Shown piece by piece: positions 42,724-51,654 of a DNA stretch of 64,000 nucleotides (positions are counted from its first letter, which is position 1; each line of letters starts with the position of its first letter). The notes under the pieces were generated by a model. It made no database searches. It was given only the letters and a program-made list of their open reading frames with translations, and was not told the DNA's origin. Source of the DNA: Eutrophobius brisbanensis. GTDB taxonomy: Bacteria; Pseudomonadota; Gammaproteobacteria; Eutrophobiales; Eutrophobiaceae. The translations under genes were made by a program, and so were the position numbers. The stretch is from contig JAYPQE010000003.1 of NCBI GenBank assembly GCA_038131795.1, positions 248,001-312,000 of the forward strand, written 5' to 3'.

Positions 42724-43338
42724 GTGGTACAAACGATTGGAAGATATGCAGTAAGTTTTGTATCAGCGGGGGCCGTGGTTTTTACCCTGTTTTATATGAT
42801 GCAATTTCTGATTGCGACGGCAGACAGGACACTGGATGAAGAAAGCGCAGGGCGTATTATGGAGTTTGTCCGCGTCCCTGAACCAGAGGTCATACGACCT
42901 AAAGAACCGCCCAAAAAGCCACCACCACCTGATGAACCGCCACCGGAACCACCACCACCCCAGCTGGATAATCTCGATCCCACAGCGGAGAGTATTGCAG
43001 TGGCATCCGTGGATGTTAATACCTCCATAGATATGGACACGGGTGGGTTTCAGTTGGCCAATGATGGTGAATACCTGCCTATCGTGAAGGTTCGCCCAAT
43101 CTACCCCAATAGCGCACTGTCACGCGGCATTGAGGGCTATGTCATAGTGGAATTTACTGTGACACGCCAGGGTACGACAAGAGATGTGGTCGTGGTTGAA
43201 TCCCAACCAAACCGGATATTTGATCGCGCCGCCATACAGGCAGCCCAGAAGTTCAAATATAAACCTCGCGTAATCGATGGTGAACCCATCGAGGTACCAG
43301 GTGTTCAGAATAAAATTACGTTTGCAATTGAAGACTAA
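42724..43338 (+). CDS. tonB: TonB energy transducer
   Basis: This 204-residue protein has an N-terminal membrane anchor (YAVSFVSAGAVVFTLFYMMQF), a Pro/Lys/Glu-rich periplasmic spanner (about residues 55-80, KEPPKKPPPPDEPPPEPPP) and a C-terminal TonB domain: VRPIYPNSALSRGIEGYVIV, then IFDRAAIQAAQKFKYKP. It carries proton-motive energy to outer-membrane receptors. The start is GTG at 42724, with GAGG seven bases upstream; no in-frame ATG is suitable. Confidence 0.94.
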   Translation: MVQTIGRYAVSFVSAGAVVFTLFYMMQFLIATADRTLDEESAGRIMEFVRVPEPEVIRPKEPPKKPPPPDEPPPEPPPPQLDNLDPTAESIAVASVDVNTSIDMDTGGFQLANDGEYLPIVKVRPIYPNSALSRGIEGYVIVEFTVTRQGTTRDVVVVESQPNRIFDRAAIQAAQKFKYKPRVIDGEPIEVPGVQNKITFAIED

Positions 43339-43353
43339 GCAGGAGTAAATACG

Positions 43354-44661
43354 ATGGTTCAAATGCCAAGCTTTACCAGGATAATTACCGTACTTTTCAC
43401 CTGTCTAATCCTGACGTCAGCCAGTTTTGTCAGCGTTGCCCAGGACAATCAGGGCCGTCAGGAGCGTGAGACCAAAAAGACGCCGACCATGTCCGAGGCT
43501 GTATATAAGCGGTTACTGGAAGCGCAGGAGGCCATTGAGGCAAAGGACTATGAAGGCGGTCTCACCATACTGCGTGAGATGGAAGGTATGTCAAATATCA
43601 GCAGTTACGGCAAGGTACAGGTGTACAATTTTACGGCATACACATATTTCACCATGGAGCGGTATCAGGAGGCCCTGCGTTACTATGAAAGGGTCATGAA
43701 CGAACCCGATGTGACCGAAGGTATCCTGTTAAATACTCTATATACCGTTGCCCAGCTCTATTTTGTAATCGAGGATTACGACAAGGCAGTTGATACTATT
43801 GACAGATGGTTTGCTGCTGCACCGGAACCCACGCTCAATGCTTATATGCTAAAAGGTCAGGGGCTATATCAGCTGGAGAGATACCGGGACGCTCTGCAAC
43901 CGTTACTGGATGCAAGGAAAATGCTGGCTGCACGGAATGAAACACCCAAAGAAATTCTTTTATTGCTGTTGCAGAATATTTATCTGCAAGTGGATGACTA
44001 CCCCAAGATGATAGGCATTCTAAGAGAACTGGTAGTTCTGTATCCAAAAGCTGAACACTGGCGGTCTCTGTCAGCGGCGTATTCAGAACTGGAGCAATAT
44101 GACAAACAAATGGCCATCCTGGAAATGTTATATGAATCAGGAAATCTCGATAATGGCCGTTCACAGATGAACCTTGCCAACCTCTATTTAATGCATGAAG
44201 CACCTCACAAGGCTGCCGTACTCATAGACAAGGGCATGAAAGAGGGCAAGATCGAGGAAGAAGAACGTAATCTCCAGCTTTTAGCCCAGTCCTGGCAACA
44301 AGCACAGGAAATGGAAGAAGCAATACAACCATTGATCAAGGCCACAAAGATTGCCAAGGATGGAAATCTGCATGTGCGTCTGGCCCAGTCCTATATCAAT
44401 CTGGACCGGTATGAAGAAGCTATTGCGGTGTTAGAAGATGGAATTAAAAAAGGCGGGATTGACCGTCCTGATCAGGCCTACCTGATGTTAGGAATGGCAC
44501 AGTTTGAATTACAAAAATTTGAAGCAGCCAAAAATGCATTTGCCAATGCAGGCAAGGATGAACGTAGTAAAAATGCTGCTGATGACTGGCTTAAATACGT
44601 ACAAAGTGAACAGTCCAGAAAAGAGCAAATTGAAAGTTCTTTCGAGGCACGTCGCGGCTAG
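43354..44661 (+). CDS. Exported TPR-repeat protein of the TonB locus
   Basis: This 435-residue protein has a signal peptide ending VSVAQ. Many tetratricopeptide-like repeats run through residues 45-420, for example TYFTMERYQEALRYYERVM and YINLDRYEEAIAVLEDGIKK. It is the final gene of the DUF3450-ExbB-ExbB-ExbD-TonB operon, 15 bases after tonB, and ends at a strong terminator. Its conserved place suggests a scaffold for the periplasmic part of the system. Confidence 0.88.
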   Translation: MVQMPSFTRIITVLFTCLILTSASFVSVAQDNQGRQERETKKTPTMSEAVYKRLLEAQEAIEAKDYEGGLTILREMEGMSNISSYGKVQVYNFTAYTYFTMERYQEALRYYERVMNEPDVTEGILLNTLYTVAQLYFVIEDYDKAVDTIDRWFAAAPEPTLNAYMLKGQGLYQLERYRDALQPLLDARKMLAARNETPKEILLLLLQNIYLQVDDYPKMIGILRELVVLYPKAEHWRSLSAAYSELEQYDKQMAILEMLYESGNLDNGRSQMNLANLYLMHEAPHKAAVLIDKGMKEGKIEEEERNLQLLAQSWQQAQEMEEAIQPLIKATKIAKDGNLHVRLAQSYINLDRYEEAIAVLEDGIKKGGIDRPDQAYLMLGMAQFELQKFEAAKNAFANAGKDERSKNAADDWLKYVQSEQSRKEQIESSFEARRG

Positions 44662-44684
44662 TGACAATCCCAAAAAACAGTTAG

Positions 44685-44715
44685 AAAAAGGGGAGTCTTA
44701 CGACTCCCCTTTTTT
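44685..44715. terminator. Bidirectional intrinsic terminator
   Basis: AAAAAGGGGAGTC pairs with GACTCCCCTTTTT around a four-base loop (TTAC), with A- and T-runs on either side. It ends the TonB operon on the plus strand and overlaps the last codons and stop of tesB on the minus strand. Confidence 0.9.
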
Positions 44716-45549
44716 TATTTGTCTGATAAGTCCTTCTTGCATAGTCGAAGCGATTAATACCCCATTAGTATCAAACAAACTTCCCCTGGCCAACCCCCTG
44801 GCATTACTGGTAGAGACCGGTTCACACTGATATAGCAGCCACTCATCTACCTTGAATGGGTGATGAAACCACATGGCATGATCAATGCTTGCCAGCTGCA
44901 TGTTCGGTGAGTCGTATTCAATGTTATGTGGTAACAGTGCCGTGGTTACCAGTCCGTAATCTGAAATATAGGCCAGGAGTGCCCGGTGAGTATCAGGATC
45001 ATCGCCTATTGTGTGTCTGGTTCTTACCCAGATTGATTTGATGTTCGGGTGTTTCCCGGAAGGCGGAACGGGTAAAAGATCGAATGGCGCCGTTAAATTC
45101 ACAAGGTTCTGTAAACGGTCTGGAAATTTCAGCGTGCTGTTTTTACCAGATGTATCTATTAATGTATCTGGGGTTGGCACAGAGAGCATGGTTGCCTGAT
45201 ATTCAAGACCCGTTTCCTGTATTTGAAACGACATGTCAGTAATAAAAATGGGGCGGCTTTCCTGTAATGCCGTGACCCGACGGGTGGAGAAACTCCTGCC
45301 ATTACGGGAAATTACCACATGATAGGTTATTGGGATGGAGTGATTACCTTCCCGTAAAAAATAGGCATGCATAGAATGAATCGATTTATTATCACCCACA
45401 GTGAGTTGGGCGGCCTTTAAGGATTGTCCCAGTACTTGCCCACCGTAGACCCGCCCTGTTCCGATATCAAGGCTATTACCTTCAAAAAGGTTTTCATCCA
45501 GTTGTTTAACCTGGATGAGTTGGATTAGTTTATCCAGTGCCTGTTTCAT
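44698..45549 (-). CDS. tesB: Acyl-CoA thioesterase II
   Basis: This 283-residue double-hotdog thioesterase hydrolyses medium- and long-chain acyl-CoA. Family blocks include GRVYGGQVLGQSLKAAQ, HSMHAYFLREGNHSIPI, GRSFSTRRVTALQ and the C-terminal SIDHAMWFHHPF, with LARGSLFDTNGVLIASTMQEGLIR at the end. These contain the Asp, Thr/Ser and Gln catalytic network of TesB. The stop lies inside the shared terminator. Confidence 0.94.
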   Translation of the reverse strand: MKQALDKLIQLIQVKQLDENLFEGNSLDIGTGRVYGGQVLGQSLKAAQLTVGDNKSIHSMHAYFLREGNHSIPITYHVVISRNGRSFSTRRVTALQESRPIFITDMSFQIQETGLEYQATMLSVPTPDTLIDTSGKNSTLKFPDRLQNLVNLTAPFDLLPVPPSGKHPNIKSIWVRTRHTIGDDPDTHRALLAYISDYGLVTTALLPHNIEYDSPNMQLASIDHAMWFHHPFKVDEWLLYQCEPVSTSNARGLARGSLFDTNGVLIASTMQEGLIRQIKKGES

Positions 45550-45636
45550 AGTTTGGCCTTATTCTATCTGTAATTAGCAATGCTCATGTTAAACTATCAG
45601 TAATCTTTTCACGATGTCATTTTACTAGTCTAATTG

Positions 45637-46911
45637 ATGAGAATAACAGTTTTAGGCGCAGGTTTATTAGGTCTTACAACTGCATATTATTTGCAGAAGC
45701 AAGGCCATACCGTCATTTTGATCGATCGACAATCCGGTCCCGGCCTAGAAACCAGTTTTGCAAATGGCGGAATGCTGACACCCAGTCAGGCGGCACCGTG
45801 GAATTCTCCAGAGACTTTGAAAAATATCTGGAAACTCCTTGCCAGTGCTCATGCCCCATTGCGAATTCATCCGAAGACACTTATTAGTTCACTTCCCTGG
45901 TATGTGCAATTCATGAAAAATGCCTGTACTGATAATTTTCTTGAAAATCAAAAAAAGAATTTCCTGCTGGCGAATTATAGCCTGCATCATCTACGTGAGA
46001 TTAGAGAGGAGTTATCTCTAAATTATGAATTTAGTCGTAGTGGTACGTTAAAAATCTTCAGGACAAAAGAACAGTTGGCACAAGGTGTGAAGCTTTGTTC
46101 ATTACTTGAAAACGAAGGCCTGTATTTTAAGATCCTGAAAATAGATGAAATAGTCGATTTGGAACCGGCATTGAATAATGTCAGCAATGAAATACATGGT
46201 GGTATATATTTTCCAGACGATGAATCCGGTGATGCCCAGCAGTTTTGTCAGGCACTTTCTACATATTTAAAATCAAAAGTTGAGTTTTTATACAATACCA
46301 GCGTAACAAAGCTGGTTAAGCATGAAAATGAAATTACCGGGTTGGAAACGTCAAATGGTCAGCACAGCTCAGACCTTTATGTAATGGCAGCAGGAAGTTA
46401 CAGTCGATTATTAGCAGCTCAGGTGGGTGTGCAAATTCCGGTTCAACCCGTTAAGGGGTATTCGGTAACCATCACATTACCCGAAAAGATGTCATTTCCA
46501 AAAATACCCGTAATCGATGAGTCCAGGCATATTGCCGTTACACCCTTTGCAAACCGGTTTCGTATTGCGGGTATGGCAGAACTTGCTGGTTACAACACAC
46601 GCATTAACCAGGCGAGAATTAATACTCTGGTAGACTTTTTTAAGACACTTTATCCGCAGTTATCTGCTGACTCCTCTCAGCTTGAGGTTATACCCTGGTC
46701 GGGCTTGAGACCCTATAGTTGCGATGGTGTTCCAGTGCTGGGTAATTGTTATATTAAAAATTTGATTATCAACACCGGGCACGGGCACCTTGGGTGGACA
46801 ATGTCAGTGGGCTCATCGAAACTGATTGCTGATCTAATTTGTCATCATTCAATGGAATTGGAATTTTCCATGTACAATATTAACCGGTTTAAAAAATTGA
46901 TCCCTGATTGA
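45637..46911 (+). CDS. dadA: D-amino-acid dehydrogenase small subunit-like FAD oxidoreductase
   Basis: This 424-residue FAD-dependent DAO-family enzyme has the dinucleotide-binding GAGLLGLTTAYYLQKQGHTV at the N-terminus and a closing NTGHGHLGWTMSVGSSKLIAD. FANGGMLTPSQAAPWNSP is typical of the DadA group, which oxidises D-amino acids to keto acids with electrons to the respiratory chain. I use ATG 45637, not the TTG three bases earlier. The exact substrate is uncertain. Confidence 0.88.
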   Translation: MRITVLGAGLLGLTTAYYLQKQGHTVILIDRQSGPGLETSFANGGMLTPSQAAPWNSPETLKNIWKLLASAHAPLRIHPKTLISSLPWYVQFMKNACTDNFLENQKKNFLLANYSLHHLREIREELSLNYEFSRSGTLKIFRTKEQLAQGVKLCSLLENEGLYFKILKIDEIVDLEPALNNVSNEIHGGIYFPDDESGDAQQFCQALSTYLKSKVEFLYNTSVTKLVKHENEITGLETSNGQHSSDLYVMAAGSYSRLLAAQVGVQIPVQPVKGYSVTITLPEKMSFPKIPVIDESRHIAVTPFANRFRIAGMAELAGYNTRINQARINTLVDFFKTLYPQLSADSSQLEVIPWSGLRPYSCDGVPVLGNCYIKNLIINTGHGHLGWTMSVGSSKLIADLICHHSMELEFSMYNINRFKKLIPD

Positions 46912-46971
46912 ATGAGACGATAAATACGGGGTTATTCGTAATTGTGAATGGAAATAATAGGGGGGGCATCA

Positions 46972-47199
46972 ATGTTCGAATACGATCAGGAAATTGTTGA
47001 AAATTTACTTAAAGACAGTATTGATTTTAAACGTATGCATGATAAGCATGGTCAATTAGAGCTGGAAATTGAAGAGGCGTATAATCAAACTGATCAGGCT
47101 GATATCCTCCTGGTGGGTAGTTTAAAGAAAGAAAAACTCCAGTTAAAAGACCAGATGGCAGAAATGGTCGACAACTATCGTCATACACAGATAGAGTAA
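46972..47199 (+). CDS. DUF465/YdcH-family small protein
   Basis: This 75-residue alpha-helical protein matches DUF465: FEYDQEIVENLLKDSIDFKRMHDKH, then a coiled-coil hairpin ending in KLQLKDQMAEMVDNYR. I start at ATG 46972, preceded by GGGGGG, rather than 46948, because the family begins here. Many gammaproteobacteria have several of these proteins; the role is unknown. Confidence 0.85.
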   Translation: MFEYDQEIVENLLKDSIDFKRMHDKHGQLELEIEEAYNQTDQADILLVGSLKKEKLQLKDQMAEMVDNYRHTQIE

Positions 47200-47425
47200 G
47201 CCAGTCATAACAACTTAATCATCTTTAATTTCAATCTCGCTACTGTTGGTAGGCATTGTCAGTATATGGTCGGCATGATGTCAGGGGTGCTGACAGATGG
47301 TTTAAACCTTAGGACTTAAACAACTTATAATTTGATGGGGTATTGTTGTATCGTAGCGCCTTCATATATAATTATTCGTGATTAATAAATAAATATTTAT
47401 ACCTTTATAGTTATAATAAGATGAA

Positions 47426-48400
47426 ATGAAGCTACAACAATTAAAATATATATGTGAAGTGGCCAAACACGACCTTAATGTCTCCCAGACTGCCGCAAAA
47501 CTTTTTACCTCCCAGCCTGGTATCAGTAAGCAAATCAGGTTGTTAGAGAGTGAATTAGGCGTCAATATCTTTAAACGCAGCGGTAAGCATCTCACAGAAA
47601 TCACGCCGGCAGGAGAGGCGATTTTAGGCCTGGCTGTTGAAATACTGGAGAATGTAGACAATATTAAGCAAATTGCCCAGGAATTTGCTGATAGCAATAA
47701 GGGCGTGCTTTCAATTGCAACTACCCACACCCAGGCCAGATACGTGCTGCCGGAAGTTATAGAGAAGTTTATAGGCCGATATCCTGATGTTACTCTAAAC
47801 ATGCATCAGGGAACGCCGGTACAGATTTCTGAGTTGGCGTCCAAGGGCACGGCAGATTTTGCAATTGCTACTGAGGCATTGGAATTATTTGCAAATCTGG
47901 TCATGATGCCCTGTTACCACTGGAATCGTAGTGTGGTGGTACCTAATGATCATCCATTGACACGTAGCAAGAAACTTACCCTCGAACAACTTGCCAGCTA
48001 TCCCATCGTGACATATGTGTTTGGATTCACGGGGCGTTCAAATCTTGATCAGGCCTTTGATTCCGCAGGATTAAAACCAAAAGTGGTTTTCACAGCATCT
48101 GATGCCGACGTGATCAAGACCTATGTCAGACTGGGGTTGGGTATTGGTATTATCGCCAGTATGGCCTTTGATAAAGACACTGACTCTGGGCTAACAGTCA
48201 TTGATGCAAGTCATTTGTTTGAGGTCAGTACAACAAAGATTGGGTTTAAGCGAGGGACATACCTGCGGGGTTACATGTATGATTTTATTCAGATGTTTGC
48301 CCCTCACCTGACAAAAGAATTAATAGATAAGGCGCAGGCGACAGTCGATAACCGCGAACTTGAAACGTTATTTGATTCTATTGATGTACCGAGTTATTGA
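47426..48400 (+). CDS. cysB: CysB-family LysR-type regulator
   Basis: This 324-residue transcription factor has an N-terminal winged HTH (MKLQQLKYICEVAKHDLNVS through PGISKQIRLLESELG) and a CysB-type effector domain (TTHTQARYVLPEVIEKFIGRYP, EALELFANLVMMPCYHWNRSVVVP). These are closely conserved in CysB/Cbl, which sense O-/N-acetylserine or related signals and activate sulfur assimilation. No cys structural genes are nearby. The first Met follows directly after an AT-rich leader. Confidence 0.9.
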   Translation: MKLQQLKYICEVAKHDLNVSQTAAKLFTSQPGISKQIRLLESELGVNIFKRSGKHLTEITPAGEAILGLAVEILENVDNIKQIAQEFADSNKGVLSIATTHTQARYVLPEVIEKFIGRYPDVTLNMHQGTPVQISELASKGTADFAIATEALELFANLVMMPCYHWNRSVVVPNDHPLTRSKKLTLEQLASYPIVTYVFGFTGRSNLDQAFDSAGLKPKVVFTASDADVIKTYVRLGLGIGIIASMAFDKDTDSGLTVIDASHLFEVSTTKIGFKRGTYLRGYMYDFIQMFAPHLTKELIDKAQATVDNRELETLFDSIDVPSY

Positions 48401-48451
48401 TACGTCACCAGGCCGAGTGATAGTGGTGAAAAAATGTGTTCGTCGACTAAA

Positions 48452-48763
48452 TTATTTGTCGGTATGCGACTCCAGGTATTTTGCCTGGATATATGTTCCA
48501 TGAGAAGAGAGGTCGGTTATCTGTATGGTGGACTCATCAAATTTTTCAATGACAATATGCATTCTGGAGATATCCCTCAAATTGAGTTCCATCATGATGG
48601 TGCTGACTGAATCACGGCCAGCGACTGAGCGACCATCCTGTAACTCATAGCTGCGATTCTCATTGTCTTCAAAAAAGACCTTATTGTCCCTGGAATAGAT
48701 CTTATATTCATGTCTGTACAACAGTGCATCCACTTCCTCGCTAGGTTTCATTGTAATGGTCAC
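48452..48763 (-). CDS. Small FHA-like protein
   Basis: This protein of about 103 residues has a Forkhead-associated-type core: AGRDSVSTIMMELNLRDISRMHIVIEKFDESTIQ followed by ITDLSSHGTYI. The GR, SRMH and SHGTYI blocks correspond to the FHA phosphothreonine-binding loops, although S-x-x-H reads SRMH and the N of NGT is H. It is the last gene of the minus-strand group that includes two broken genes, three bases after the preceding frame. It may be a phosphopeptide reader; the kinase is not visible. Confidence 0.65.
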   Translation of the reverse strand: MTITMKPSEEVDALLYRHEYKIYSRDNKVFFEDNENRSYELQDGRSVAGRDSVSTIMMELNLRDISRMHIVIEKFDESTIQITDLSSHGTYIQAKYLESHTDK

Positions 48764-48766
48764 AGC

Positions 48767-49337
48767 TTAGCCTTTTGGTAGCCGTTCAAATCTATCATTG
48801 GGACATGTGTTTTCTTTTACTACCGGCTCAAAAACTGTATTTTCCAGAATAATGGTGTCTTTGAATGCACTCCCTTCACCAACATCAGCAGGTTCTTTAG
48901 AGTAGCGTTTCTTGTCAGAATACAGGTATTTTATGATTTCCTGTCTGGCTGATAGATATTGCATATATTTGACTAGGGCAATACGACGGAACGGATTTAA
49001 TTCCTCATCTCCCGTATTTAGCCCGGAAATAATGTCCCGCCAATTGTGATCCTGAGAAAAAATCACCGGGTCCAGTTCCCGGATGGCACTGTCTATACTA
49101 TTGGTATCTTCAATGGATTTTGACTGTATTCCCACAAACCGTTTTTCGATCTCCTTGATCGTTTTGGCTTATTTTTTGAGCTAGTCAGTGCTGAATTTGA
49201 CCATATCAATGATTTTTTTTTGATGGGACGGCAGTCCGACCGGACATGCAGAATTCAAAGTCAGCAATTGAGCTGAATTTTAGTTGCTGTTCACCCACCT
49301 GGATTTCAACAGGCTTTGCAAAAAAATTATTTAACAT
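48767..49337 (-). pseudogene. Conserved hypothetical gene with frameshift and two stops
   Basis: The frame starts at ATG 49337 (MLNNFFAKPVEIQVGEQQLK) and continues to SGRTAVPS. A run of nine T (49213-49221; nine A on the coding strand) causes a frameshift; the restored frame reads IIDMVKFSTD, then TAG (49183-49181), LKK, then TAA (49171-49169), then AKTIKEIEKRFVGIQ to a normal end at 48767. The fragment 48767-49135 alone would give a 122-residue C-terminus. I do not know the family name. It sits between the FHA-like gene and a broken aminopeptidase. Confidence 0.75.
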
Positions 49338-49502
49338 ATCTACGTGCTGAATTTTGTGATTATGTGTTTGTAACTCTTAAATGCTGGTAAATCGGGCTGT
49401 TGATTTGCCGTTACCCTTAGGCAACATCATACGTTTTATATTTGATTTATACAGATGAGAATATGTAAAAATATAGCTTATTATGCTTTGATTTTCAGAT
49501 TG

Positions 49503-50615
49503 TTAGCATGCCAAGTTGATTTTTTCAGGTATTTCAAGAAAGCGTTTTCTCTGATCTTTCTGGCATCTTGACAGTTTGGAGATGATTTCATAAAAGTTAC
49601 CCAGGTCTTCATTTGTCCGTTGATATAACGCCATGAAATCGGGTAGCAGTGACCGATAAGTAGAAACAATAGCCAGCCTGGCATTATTAATTTCATCATC
49701 CAGCCAGGATTGATATTTTGATTTTGAATCCCAGTCATGAATTTGCTGACGCAGGGATTCTCTAAGTGAATTGATAATACTGGTTTTCTGTTCTTTTATT
49801 GTGGGTTCATCTCCATTGTAGGCATATAGCTGCACCAGTTTTTCCCTGTAAGTTAATACTGTATTAATAAACAGATCTTCATTGGTGAGTATTTGCTGAA
49901 TCCTTTTTTGCTCTTCGTGTGGTTGTATTTGTAACCATTTGTCCAGCCCAATTCTGGACACCGCATCGGCAAATGCTTCGTTATATTCTGTATCATCTGC
50001 AATATAAACTAACTGATGGGCCAATTCATGGAAGATTAATCTGGCGATCTCCTAGTCTTCTCGATTCAACATCGTGTTGATGACAGGGTCTTTGAACCAA
50101 CCTAGCGTTGAATAGGCCGAGACCCCGCCAATATAAACCTCATAATTATCCTTTTGAAGAGAATTGGCATAGTCCATGGCTGCGGCCTGGTTAAAAAATC
50201 CTCGGTAGCTCAAGCACCCTAAAAACAGGTAACACCATTCTTTAGTTTCCATAGAGTAGGCGGGCGCAGCAATGACATTCCAGACAACATAAGGCCTGTT
50301 TAGGTAGGTATAATGCCGGTAGCTGCCATTGTCAGGGAGTAATAATTCCTGATGTGCAAAATCCAGTATGTCTTTTGTAGCGATTAGTTTCTGTCTGATG
50401 GTATTTTGTGTGCCGGTTCGGGAAAGAATTTGATCTATTGCCTGGCGAGAACGTATTACTTCAAAATGGCCAGAAATTGACTGAAAATAATAATTGATGG
50501 AGGAACAGCCCGGTAAAACCAGATAGCATACCAGGATAAGCGTACTGATGGGAAGACGCCTCAAATGTGAGTTGTATTTGATATGACTGTGAAAATGTTC
50601 AATTAACTGTTTCAT
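49503..50615 (-). pseudogene. Putative aminopeptidase (PF10023 type), in-frame TAG before the zinc site
   Basis: The frame begins at 50615 with a lipoprotein-like signal (LVLPGCSS, about residues 30-37) and matches the predicted aminopeptidase family: NRPYVVWNVIAAPAYSMETK, YIGGVSAYSTLGWFKDPVIN, then LIFHELAHQLVYIADDTEYNEAFA, with HELAH as the zinc site. A TAG at 50054-50052 separates LNRED from EIARLIFHELAHQ in the same frame, with homology unbroken on both sides. The gene therefore makes only a 187-residue N-terminal part, with no metal site. It is very probably a recent nonsense mutation. Confidence 0.85.
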
Positions 50616-50716
50616 TTATGTGTTTGGGCCACAATTTATACTGCATTTTACCTGAACCAGGTGCGTTTCTGCGTCGATTCATCATATAATGGCAAGAAAA
50701 TTTCCTTAATATCTGT

Positions 50717-51148
50717 ATGTCAGTCATCCATTATAAAACATTACTATTTGCTCTTACCCTGGGCGTACTTATTGTCCTGCTATATATCAGAGTCAGAAAG
50801 ATTACAGGTGCTGGCAATGTTGAAATTAGTGAAGCTTATTTAAAAGATATCCATGGCCATACATCCAATGAATTATATCGGCTGGGGAAAAAGGCCACGA
50901 TGTTAGGAAGGGTAGCTGGCAAGGATTCAGAGAACCTGGATTTTATTGTTATTCCTGAAACGACTATTGGCAGGAGACATGCGGTTATCGAATATAAGGA
51001 TTATGCCTACTGGATTATTGATCAGGGCAGTATTAATGGGACGTTTGTAAATAATATTTCAGTCACAAGTGAAGTGAGATTAAAACAGGGCGATATTGTC
51101 AGGCTGCATAAGTTTGAATTTGAATTCAGTATTCCTGATCTGGATTAG
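50717..51148 (+). CDS. Membrane-anchored FHA-domain protein
   Basis: This 143-residue protein has an N-terminal transmembrane helix (YKTLLFALTLGVLIVLLYIRV, about residues 6-26) and a C-terminal FHA domain: LGRVAGKDSENLDFIVIPETTIGRRHAVIE and DQGSINGTFVN. The phosphothreonine-binding GR, RRH and NGTFVN residues are complete, in contrast with the smaller FHA-like protein at 48452. It lies six bases upstream of an acidic protein and opens divergently from the aminopeptidase group. Confidence 0.88.
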   Translation: MSVIHYKTLLFALTLGVLIVLLYIRVRKITGAGNVEISEAYLKDIHGHTSNELYRLGKKATMLGRVAGKDSENLDFIVIPETTIGRRHAVIEYKDYAYWIIDQGSINGTFVNNISVTSEVRLKQGDIVRLHKFEFEFSIPDLD

Positions 51149-51154
51149 GCGGGA

Positions 51155-51571
51155 ATGACAAAGGTTTCAAACACTGTTCTGGCAGAGCATTGTCCTGAGG
51201 AAATCTTTATTGAGTCACCTCAAGTCAGTGAAGTAAAGGAAAATATCTCCAGCGGAGGGCTGGATCTAGATCTTGGCTTTGGGGATACAACAGAAGGCGC
51301 GGCGGAAACAGCAGCGCCGATTGTAGATGAGACCTTACTGCCTTACCAGGATGAGGCAATATCAGACGACGATTCTGAGAATGAAACCTTGATGCAAGAT
51401 TCCAATTCAGCCAGTTCAATTGATTTGGATATAAAGGGTCAGGAAAATCCACAAGAAGATAGTGGATTCAAAAATCAAAGTGATGATGAAACACTCATGC
51501 CAGGTGCTATGGATGAATTTGAAAATGATGATGAAACCAAACGCCCAGGGAACAAATCATCAGACCAATAA
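51155..51571 (+). CDS. Acidic disordered protein with repeated D/N-E-T motifs
   Basis: This 138-residue protein is rich in Asp, Glu, Ser and Gly and has no hydrophobic segment or recognised fold. It contains four spaced short motifs: VDETLLPY (Thr60), ENETLMQD (Thr78), DDETLMPG (Thr113) and DDETKRPG (Thr128). Acidic Thr sites are typical of kinase targets that FHA domains read. It is directly behind an FHA gene, so a phospho-dependent partnership is inferred, not shown. A related GARA/OdhI-like arrangement is the nearest precedent. Confidence 0.6.
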   Translation: MTKVSNTVLAEHCPEEIFIESPQVSEVKENISSGGLDLDLGFGDTTEGAAETAAPIVDETLLPYQDEAISDDDSENETLMQDSNSASSIDLDIKGQENPQEDSGFKNQSDDETLMPGAMDEFENDDETKRPGNKSSDQ

Positions 51572-51654
51572 TAGTCTCCAGGGGGCGTGCCTGGATATTC
51601 TATGCTCACCTGTCTGTAAGCTACCTCGAACACATACTAAATATCTAATAATTT

